In this document: positions 11,001 to 19,200 of the stretch, piece after piece
Numbering within the stretch: the first letter of the stretch is position 1
Layout: every line of letters begins with the position of its first letter
From: Candidatus Woesearchaeota archaeon
Lineage (GTDB): Archaea; Nanobdellota; Nanobdellia; Woesearchaeales; GW2011-AR4
Length of the DNA stretch: 32,942 nucleotides
Assembly: GCA_018303505.1 (NCBI GenBank)
Contig: JAGVYA010000031.1
Location: 1 to 32,942, forward strand
Reading direction: 5' to 3'
The notes under the pieces: model-generated
The model's input: the letters and a program-made list of their open reading frames with translations, nothing else
What the model was told of the DNA's origin: nothing
Database searches by the model: none
Translations under genes and position numbers: made by a program

Positions 11001-13805
11001 GTTGAAGAAATTTGTTGTAGTTGAGGTCTGCCAATATTCAGTAATGTTTATTCTTTGTATATTGCCTGAAGAGTCTGTTGTTCCATTGAACAAAGGAGTA
11101 CTGCTGTTGTCAAATACGCTGACGTTGGCATTCGGCAGATTATTGCCAAGCTTGTCGCTCACATGCACATCCAAGTACCATTGCACATATATGATTGAGT
11201 CATCTGTCACACTTACAGTACTTTTTTTAAAGCTTGTGTTCAGGAACGTGTTATTGCCGCCGCGCTCCGCCAGTATAGGCCCGTCGGCAGCTCCGCTTAT
11301 ATTGGAGTCGATTATCACATTGCCAGACGCATTTGTAATCCTTATGCCCACAGTTGTGCTGTTAATCGACACCAAGTTTATTATTGTGTTGTTGGATGAA
11401 TTCTGATTAATGTAAAATCTTCTTCCAATTACTGTGTTGTTTATGAAAATGTTGTAGCTCGCTCCATTGCTTAGCTGCACTGAGGTTGCTGTGATGGTGT
11501 TGTTGACAACAGTTGTGTAATTGGAGCTTGTGAAATAAAATGGGCCTGAGTTGTTGTTGATGGTGTTGTGGATGATGGTGTTGTTAATTGAGTCAAGCAA
11601 GTAGATTGGCTCCAAGGCGCTTTTTTCTATTTTGCTGTATGATATGGTGTTATTGACGGAATTGCTAATATGTATTCCTTCATCTCCGCTTCCAAATACA
11701 GTTACATTTCTTATAATGTTGTGGTAGGCGCTGGTTAATGATATGCCATATTGGGTGTTGTTTCTTGTAATTGTATTGTTGATGTAGCTAAAGTTTGAGT
11801 TGAAGATTCTTACTCCCTGCATAAACATCGAGGCATTGCACTTATTTACAACTGTGTTTACAACATTCTGTATCTCTATGCCCCATGTGTCTATTGTAAG
11901 GCTGCCATTGATAAATAAGCCGTTACAATCTATAGTTACATTATTTGCCCCTACTGAAATGCACGTTGCTCCTTCTATGTAAAGATTTGAGCCGATAGTT
12001 ACATATTTGTTTGCAATGTCAGCTTCTGCATCGCAAGCAGCGCATGAATTGCAGTTTGAAACTGAAATAATTTGCTCGCTTTGGTTTATGTTGCCAGAAG
12101 TGTCATTAACAAGTACTGTAAAATTAATTACATTTCCCGATGATAATCTTATTGTGTAGTTTTGCGAGCATTGGTCATTAGTACCGACAACAGTCTTGTT
12201 AAAGTACGTTTTTGCTCCATTTGCCAAGCTTTGGTTGTCTATAAACTGGCAGAAGCTCAGCTGCAAGTCATCTGTCACATTTGCTGTCATGTTCACTACT
12301 TGATTTATATTTATAGACGTAGCATTCAATGAAGCGTTTATCCTCGGCTTGCCTAAACTAATATTCACAAACTTGCTTCTGTTAACAATCAAACTTGTTA
12401 GTTTATTATTGTAGCCACTTAAATTAACAGTTATATTATAAGGAGTAAAGCAAGTAAGGTTTTCTGTAGTTAATGTTGAAAGCAATTCTCTGCAGCTATC
12501 ATTTGTTGCCCATGGAACTGAGCCATTTTGAGTGTACTCTGTAACAATCTGAGTTGCAATGCCGCCAGTTGCATCAGTAGTTCCAGTAAATAGATTGACG
12601 GCAAAAGAATCATTAATAACAACTTCCGCATTTGCTATTGGATTATTGTTTGTTGAGTTTGTTACATTAACATTAAGGAACCATTTAACTGTTAAATTAT
12701 TCTTTTCTGTTGGAAATGATGGGTCTCTTGGAATAAACGCAACTCTTGATTTATTAAAGCTTACATTAACAAAAGTAATATCAGTTGCATTTGCTGTCAA
12801 AACAACATCATAGTAATTATTTGCGCACCCTGCATTGCATGGCACAATAGTGTCGTTAATGAATGTGTTAAATCTTGTTGTCTGGCTTATTGTTTGACCA
12901 GTTCCATTAACCAAAATTCCAATTGCTAACGATGAAATTTTATTTCTATAGAAAGTGTTGTTGTTGACATTTTGCAATAGATAAATTCCATAAGAACTTG
13001 TTATATTCTTAGTTGTTATGTTGTTGTCGTAAATTGTGTTGTTGTAGACGTTATCAGCGAGGTAAATTCCATAGCTTGTTATGTTTGATGTGGTTATATT
13101 ATTACTATAAACATTGTTATTATAAGCAGTGGTCAATAAAATCACCCCATAACCATTAGCCCCACTAGTTGTTATTGCATTGCCATAAATAGAATTATTG
13201 TAATTGGTAGTAGTTAAATACACCCCATACCCATTACTCCCACTAGTTGTTATATCATTGTTATAAATATTATTATTATAAGCAGTTGAAGTTAAATACA
13301 CCCCATACCCAGTACTCCCATTAGTTGTTATCGTATTACCATAAACAGAATTATTATAGGCAGTTGAAGATAACACCACCCCATACCCATCACTCCCATA
13401 AGTTGTTATAGTGTTATTAAACACAGTATTATTGCTCGCATTCTTAAATATATAAACACCATACGCAAATGAATTATCAGCAGCTAAATCAGCCTGCACA
13501 ATATTGCAGCTTTTTATTGTGCTGTAGTTATAGCTTGATATATTTACTCCATAACCTTCAACACTTTGAGAGTAATTAATCTCATACCCATGGCAATCCA
13601 AGCCAATATTATTAGCAGAAATGTAAAAGCAAGTTGCACCACTATTAGCATCACTTATCAAGGAATAGTTAGTATTTGCAGTTGTTAAATTAGCACAGTT
13701 AGCTATTTCTACCTCTGGCGTTACAATAACAATAGTATCATTTGTTCTGAAATTATTGCTTGTATCATTTGCTCTTGCAGTAAAGTTAATTATGCATTTT
13801 GAGCA
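8085..13805 (-). CDS. Giant surface protein, C-terminal segment (beta-helix/NosD-like repeats, Ig-like modules, beta-propeller-like repeats, conserved C-terminal domain)
   Basis: ORF called from TTG at 13661, but the frame is open to ~13805 (SCSKCIINFTARANDTSNNFRTNDTIVIVTPEVEIANCANLTTANTNYS...) and continues a repeat module; no signal peptide. Confidence 0.75.
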   Translation of the reverse strand, partial: CSKCIINFTARANDTSNNFRTNDTIVIVTPEVEIANCANLTTANTNYSLISDANSGATCFYISANNIGLDCHGYEINYSQSVEGYGVNISSYNYSTIKSCNIVQADLAADNSFAYGVYIFKNASNNTVFNNTITTYGSDGYGVVLSSTAYNNSVYGNTITTNGSTGYGVYLTSTAYNNNIYNNDITTSGSNGYGVYLTTTNYNNSIYGNAITTSGANGYGVILLTTAYNNNVYSNNITTSNITSYGIYLADNVYNNTIYDNNITTKNITSSYGIYLLQNVNNNTFYRNKISSLAIGILVNGTGQTISQTTRFNTFINDTIVPCNAGCANNYYDVVLTANATDITFVNVSFNKSRVAFIPRDPSFPTEKNNLTVKWFLNVNVTNSTNNNPIANAEVVINDSFAVNLFTGTTDATGGIATQIVTEYTQNGSVPWATNDSCRELLSTLTTENLTCFTPYNITVNLSGYNNKLTSLIVNRSKFVNISLGKPRINASLNATSININQVVNMTANVTDDLQLSFCQFIDNQSLANGAKTYFNKTVVGTNDQCSQNYTIRLSSGNVINFTVLVNDTSGNINQSEQIISVSNCNSCAACDAEADIANKYVTIGSNLYIEGATCISVGANNVTIDCNGLFINGSLTIDTWGIEIQNVVNTVVNKCNASMFMQGVRIFNSNFSYINNTITRNNTQYGISLTSAYHNIIRNVTVFGSGDEGIHISNSVNNTISYSKIEKSALEPIYLLDSINNTIIHNTINNNSGPFYFTSSNYTTVVNNTITATSVQLSNGASYNIFINNTVIGRRFYINQNSSNNTIINLVSINSTTVGIRITNASGNVIIDSNISGAADGPILAERGGNNTFLNTSFKKSTVSVTDDSIIYVQWYLDVHVSDKLGNNLPNANVSVFDNSSTPLFNGTTDSSGNIQRINITEYWQTSTTTNFFNNHTINVSKESYAPTSFRVNISTNTFVNITLGIVPPVVNAFLNKSANGIYQNDVINLSANTTDDVGLSFGQVIVNDTGITRYFNFTLSGTADTFSQNITISCGIGCVINFTAAVNDTNNTFAYNETIFTIAFGNLLANITAPANNTQVIQNTTFALNATVKCSFAECGEVIAHARYNSSGDVPNSLISRFVATPLYLAEDSVVNDTIDLSATDTNNWLSTSGVNALAHDNDQKLVYLAGASAKFGYYNITSNVTFDLRATDVGNWVGTTTLRALAYDSDQKRIYLAGSGGKFGFYNTTSNITHDLTATDAGDSIATSQLNALTFDSDQKRVYLAGSIVFGFYNTTSNITHSLNDTDVGNWLNRIVNGLTFDSDQKRVYLVANGGEFGFYNTTSNITHDLSETDVGDWVISNALRAVTFDTDQKLVFIAGDLGMFGFYNTTSNITHDLTDTDPSNWIAQNTIRSLAYDSAQKLVYLVGDGGIFGYYNRTLNTTLPLNYTDANDWIGATDILTTAYDSSEHVVYLGGASGLWAQYELFGAKNPKSCGSMSKDQICYLNWTVNATGVIGSELIVDVNFSSQNTSISTNNTQDHIVRIISGADETSPVINGTLNKSISNIFQNDIINASFNATDETGLSTGQVIINDTGFKRYFNFTLSGTRAEFSQNFTVACASGCVVNVTGLVNDTSNNLKQNETIFTVASAANAVPIIKLNNATGFAVDPVSGGISAILISFNVTDADGVATINASKAIVNLTLGGFDGQFRFNVSDAGGEFGTCRNHTESSTMIINCTILLRYYDNASANWVINVSVQDTAGAVGRNDTLRFTYNFLSGISLPNTFINFSSVFLGQQNVLAYPHLLINNTGNDDFDMVNMTAAALTGTTTTSENIAVTNFFVNLTNSSNGDLALQFPSDGNVNLRDTATGGNVSFLHGHTSAFAPNADKGNISAFIWVDVPSSGLSPQLYNATWNLTAVNNP
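9400..10420 (-). repeat. ~45-aa beta-propeller-like protein repeats (about 8 units)
   Basis: Repeated (A/T)YDSDQKR(I/V)YLAG...FGFYNTTSNITHDL.(A/D)TD.G.W. Confidence 0.75.
13000..13430 (-). repeat. 78-bp (26-aa) tandem parallel beta-helix repeats
   Basis: NNSVYGNTITTNGSTGYGVYLTSTAY / NNNIYNNDITTSGSNGYGVYLTTTNY / NNSIYGNAITTSGANGYGVILLTTAY ... Confidence 0.8.
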
Positions 13806-13807
13806 GC

Positions 13808-16231
13808 TTATCCTGTGTCATTAACTATAATCTGTCCTGTTGATAATCCAGTCTCATCAGTTGCATTTGCTGTTATGTTAATTATGTCATTAAGTTCTAT
13901 TTGCTGTAAAGACTTATTTAAGGTTGCATTAACAATTGGTGCTGTTGTGTCTGCTACGCTAACAGTAAATATAGTTTCATTCTGCTTTAAATTTCCACTT
14001 GTATCATTAACCCTTCCAGTAACATTAACAACACATCCTGCACAACTAACAGTAAAGTTTTGTGAAAATTGAGCAGTTGCTCCAGATAACGTAAAGTTAA
14101 AATATCTATTGGCACCAGTATCATTGATAATCATTTGACCTGTATGTAATGCAGTTTCATCTGTTGCATTAAAGCTTGCATTTATTACATCATTCTGCAA
14201 AATGTTTGAAATTGATTTGTTTAATGAGCCGTTAATGATTGGCGCTAATTTTGAAACAATATGAATCGTAACATTTGTAGAGTCATTGCTTGGCAATAAT
14301 GTGGAAGTTGCATTCACATCAATTAACCAAAATGTTCCTACAGAGCCTGTGGCTTTAATCGTATAATTGAGCTGACAATTGTCGCCTGCATTCATAATCC
14401 CGCATGATAAGTTGTTAAGCCTTTCATCATTGTCGGGATCGCCAATTTGAGCAGAATCGATTGACACTGAAAATGTATTAATAGTCGTATTTTTTTGAAT
14501 ATTAGAAATGTTCTCAAACAAGCTTAAATTAAGGTTCATTGCCGCAATAATATCAATTAATCCGTCATTTGTAGCATCTCCTATATCAATATCCCTACCA
14601 ACACCTGTTATGGATGAAGTTAAGTTTGTTTCTTTCCAACCACTGGTATTTTCGTAAAGTCTGGCTCTAGATGGTCCACCACTATCATCGTCTGTTATCA
14701 CTGCGATATCAATCCGACCATCGTGATTCGCATCACCAATATCTATACCATCAACAAGATAGCTAGTTTGGTTTGTGATATTGAATTGTACCCATACACC
14801 AGTTTCATTATCTATAATCACAAGCCTTCCAACAGTATTTGAACCAGCATTGTTATGGAAAGCAATAACAATCTCATTCCTACCATCATTGTCTGGATCC
14901 CCAATTTCTAGGCGCTCACCCATTATGTCTAGTCCTCTTTGCAATTCTGTTATATCTGTCCTCACCCATGTTAAGGAACTATTCTTAAACATACTTACCT
15001 GTGAAGCTTCGTTTTCATCACTGCTGACATTGGAGTACAGCACAACAATCTCATTCAAGCCATCATTATCAACATCTCCAATATCAACATCTTGCACGCT
15101 ATTAGTTACATCATTGCCGGTTATATTAGTTTCATTCCATACACCATCATTAAACTTATACATTCGCAGACGTGCTACATCTTTAGGCTCAGTAGTTGTA
15201 ATACGTTCTAAACCAATAACTATTTCATTCTTGCCGTCATTATCAGCATCACCAATTTCTAAATCTTCTATATGCAGAGTAGTATTGGTAATATTTGTTT
15301 GAATCCATGTGCCAGAAGAAACATTGTAATCATACACCATTAGATGTATTTTACTATTAGAATATAAGCCAGCTACAATTTCATTCATTCCATCATTATC
15401 TGCATCATCTATGTCGATTGCTTCAATTTGATCTGGAACATTTGAAATGTTTGTTTCGCGCCAGGCTCCATTAACATACTCATAAAGTCTTAATTCATTT
15501 AAGACTGGGAAAAGTGCAACCACAATATCTTGGTCACGTCTGCTCCTAAGTATGAAGAAAGGAGTTTCGTTTAGCAAGGTAGAAATATTAGTGGCAGGAC
15601 CAACATCACCACTTGCGTTATAGCGCGCTACAACATTCACATTACCACAAGAGCCTAAGTTACCACTACAAGTTATTGTAACATTGAAATCAAAGGTGCT
15701 TCCCTTTAATACCTCAATTGTATGATCTGTAGGAGGAGCATTCACAGTTGCATTTAGCTTTGCATAAGCAACAGTAAATATCGTTTCATTTTGCCGTAAA
15801 TTATTGCTTGTGTCATTAACCCTTCCAGTAACATTAACAACACATCCTGCTGCACAACTAACAGTAAAGTTTTGTGAAAATTGAGCAGTTGCTCCAGATA
15901 ACGTAAAGTTAAAATATCTATTGGCACCAGTATCATTAATAATCACTTGACCTGTATGTAATCCAGTCTCATCCGTTGCATTAAAGCTTGCATTTATTAC
16001 ATCATTCTGCAAAATGTTTGAAATTGATTTGTTTAATGAGCCGTTAATGATTGGCGCTGTCGCATCAGCTACAGTAATTAAAGTAGAATTTTGCTTTACG
16101 TTATTGCTAGTGTCAGTAGCGTACATAGTAAAGTTAATCACACCTCCAGAAGTTAGTTTTGTTGCATTGCTAACTTGAGCAGTTGTGCTGCTTAATGTAA
16201 AGTTAATTTTGGTAAGTATGCCGCTCCTCAT
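13808..16231 (-). CDS. Giant surface protein, central segment (Ig-like modules flanking FG-GAP/VCBS-like repeats)
   Basis: Repeated IDIGDADNDG.NEIV motifs (about 14400-15560) and PIINGSLNKSISNILQNDVINASFNATDETG modules; no signal peptide; ends abruptly at ...GQIIVNDTG*. Confidence 0.75.
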   Translation of the reverse strand: MRSGILTKINFTLSSTTAQVSNATKLTSGGVINFTMYATDTSNNVKQNSTLITVADATAPIINGSLNKSISNILQNDVINASFNATDETGLHTGQVIINDTGANRYFNFTLSGATAQFSQNFTVSCAAGCVVNVTGRVNDTSNNLRQNETIFTVAYAKLNATVNAPPTDHTIEVLKGSTFDFNVTITCSGNLGSCGNVNVVARYNASGDVGPATNISTLLNETPFFILRSRRDQDIVVALFPVLNELRLYEYVNGAWRETNISNVPDQIEAIDIDDADNDGMNEIVAGLYSNSKIHLMVYDYNVSSGTWIQTNITNTTLHIEDLEIGDADNDGKNEIVIGLERITTTEPKDVARLRMYKFNDGVWNETNITGNDVTNSVQDVDIGDVDNDGLNEIVVLYSNVSSDENEASQVSMFKNSSLTWVRTDITELQRGLDIMGERLEIGDPDNDGRNEIVIAFHNNAGSNTVGRLVIIDNETGVWVQFNITNQTSYLVDGIDIGDANHDGRIDIAVITDDDSGGPSRARLYENTSGWKETNLTSSITGVGRDIDIGDATNDGLIDIIAAMNLNLSLFENISNIQKNTTINTFSVSIDSAQIGDPDNDERLNNLSCGIMNAGDNCQLNYTIKATGSVGTFWLIDVNATSTLLPSNDSTNVTIHIVSKLAPIINGSLNKSISNILQNDVINASFNATDETALHTGQMIINDTGANRYFNFTLSGATAQFSQNFTVSCAGCVVNVTGRVNDTSGNLKQNETIFTVSVADTTAPIVNATLNKSLQQIELNDIINITANATDETGLSTGQIIVNDTG
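13985..14250 (-). repeat. Near-identical ~270 bp direct repeat, partner of 15785-16060
   Basis: Both encode NRYFNFTLSGATAQFSQNFTVSCA(A)GCVVNVTGRVNDTS and neighbouring sequence with very few differences and a 3-bp indel. Confidence 0.8.
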
Positions 16232-19200
16232 TCTGCTTTCTGTTGCTGGAGTTGTCTATTGCTATGCCCGTTATATTGATTACAGTTCCAGCACTCTCGC
16301 TTATGGTGAAGTTCTGGGAGCATTGCTGCGTATTTCCAGCAACATAGCTTGCAAAGCTGAAATTAAAGTATCTTACTGCTCCAGTTGAGTTTATTGTGAT
16401 GGTGCAGTTGAAGTCATCTGCATTGCTTTCATCTGTCATATTGAAGCTTGCGTTTATTACGTCATTTTGCAAGATGTTGCTTAATGACTTGTTTAAAGTT
16501 CCGTTTATGATTGGCTTTGTTGTGTCGCCTGCTGGTGCTGGACTTACAGTCAAACTAAAATTATCATCACCAAAAGCATTATTAGAAGAATTATCATAAC
16601 CTCTGCAATTCCAGATGTAATTTCCATCTGCTATGCTGCTTATTGCCCAACTGCTTGTGTTATAAAGCACAGGCTTATTGTCAGTTGCATTAAACGTAAA
16701 ATTAGCACTCCATCTTGAGCCATCAACAACAGCACCAGAAATGTTATGATACAATGTTATGTTAGTCAAGTTAATATTATCATTTGCAGAGCATTGGAAT
16801 GTTACACTGCCATCTGTGTCTGTTGTTCCATTAGCAGGACTATCAAGCCTTACCCCGCTAAGATTAATGCTATAGTTAGTGAATCTTGTTACATTGAAAG
16901 AAACTAAAGATAAGTCTCTTGTTGAATTTGTCTGTAAAGCACATCTAAAGTCATTATTATCAACACCAACACAGCCATCCCTAACACTATCCTTGCTTAT
17001 TCTTGTAACATTCAAAACCCCCAATCCATTTAAGTTATTTAAATTAATCTCAGCACTTTGGTTTAAATCGCTTGTAGTGTCAGAATCAACAAAAACCAAG
17101 TTTTTAGCTATCGAAATGTTATTATTAAAGTCAATCGTTGCAAAGCTTCCAATATTGTTCTTAAACCTTACTCTGCCAAATTCATTGAACCTTGCAACTT
17201 GAGGGCTTGGAGTTGGGGTTAATGAGCCAATAGCTAAAGAGCTGTTAAATTCAATCAAGATTGTGCCGTTTACATTTGAAGCGTCTAATTGTGCCTGCAC
17301 TTCAACGTAATTTCCCTTTAATGTAATATCGCCTGATACATCTCCAGTTACATTCATCCTTACAGTAGAACTTACATTCAAAACATTAGAAGCATTTATT
17401 GTTATTGATTTACCATCTCCATTAGTGCAAGCTCCTACTTCTCCTCTTATTGCTGTTATATTTCCACTATATGTTATGTTTTGACTGCCAACAATTGTTA
17501 TTGTTCCTCCATCTCCTCTGTTGCCATTAGTAGCAGTGCAAGTACCGCTATCTCCAGTCCCGCCTCTTGCGAATATGTTTCCGTTTATGTCAAAGCTGTT
17601 GGTAACATTCAATATCAAAGTGCCTCCATTGCCTCCATTGCCATTATTTGCAGCTCCTGAATGGTCGCCTCCATCCAAGCTTATGTTGCCATTAAAGTAC
17701 ATTGTAGTTGCTGTTATAGTTATTGAAGCTCCTGCACCTGCAAATTGTAATAAAATATCATTCATACCAAGCCCTTTTCCAGAAATTAATCCAGTCGTGG
17801 TTAAATTCAGAATATCAGCTACTATTGTCAAGTTAGCTCCAAGATTTCTTGCAGTAGGATTATTATTCCCATTGTTATTAGCTCCATATATTCCTGTTAT
17901 AGTTATGTTTGAGGCATTAATAGTCCCTGCAACTTTAATGTTTGTGCCGTTTATCTTCTGGGCATAGATTTCTGAATTTTTGTATTCACCATTAGGACAT
18001 GCACCTACCTCACCAGAAGATGTGTCAATATTTCCACCAATTGCAAGAGCATTTTTGTTTGTAATATTAACAGAGCCTCCATCGCCTCTAATGCCACTAC
18101 TTGCAGCGCAAACAGCGCTGTCTCCTGTTCCTCCTCTTGCAAATATATTGCCGTTAATGTCAAAACTGTTGGTTATGTCTAAAATTAAAGTTCCTCCATG
18201 TCCACCAGCACCATTATCTATAGTACCACTATGGTCGCCACCATCTAAGGTAATATTTCCATCAAAATACATTGTAGTTGCATTAATGTTTATGTTAGCT
18301 CCTGCTCCTCCAAATTCATTTTCAGCAACACCCAAATCAAGCCCAGTTCCTGATATTACTCCTGTAGAAGTTAAATTTAATATATCAGCTTTTATTGTCA
18401 AATTCTGCCCATTGTTTCTAACACCAGTAGCTTCCCCATTGCCATTACCATCAACTCCATAAACACCAGTTATTGTTATGTTTGAAGCATTTATTATTCC
18501 TGCAACTTTCACATTTGTTCCGTTTATCTTCTGGGCATATATTTCTGACTTTTTGTAAACACCTGAACGACAAGCTCCAGCCTCACCAGGAGATGTGCCA
18601 ATGCTTCCGCTGATAACATTAGCGTTTTTGTTTGTTATATTTACAGAACCACCATCTCCTCTTAATCCATTGTCTACATTATCACAGCCATTGCTATCGC
18701 TAGTTCCTCCTCTTGCAAATATATTGCCGTTAATGTCAAAGCTATTGGTTATGCTTAATATCACATCTCCAGCATCACCGCCACTGCCGCTATTTGTAGT
18801 TCCACTATGGTCTCCTCCATCAACTGTTATATTGCCGTTAAAATAGAATGTCTTTGCAGATATGTTTACAATGCCTCCTTTGCCTCCAAAACCTTGAGCA
18901 GTAGTGCCAGTATTCCTTCCCCCTGATGTTATTATTACCGCATCACTTGTTAAATTTACAACATCCGCTTCTATTGTAATATTTCCGCCAGAAAAGCAGG
19001 AAGCTCCAGCAGCAGGAACACATCCTGTGGCATTAAAGAAAATGCCTCCTCCGCTTCTTATTGTCAAGTTACCAGTTAGGTTGATGAATAGCTTGATTGC
19101 AGTTGCATTGACTAATCTGCCAGAGCCTGTAATAAGAACATTATTTGCGCTTAGAACATCAAAGCTGTTGTTTATTCTTTTGGTTGATGAAATAGTGCAT

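Noticed and set aside
13000-13430. Regularly spaced repeats as a CRISPR array
   Set aside because: Units are coding, in frame and encode beta-helix repeats; no repeat-spacer pattern.
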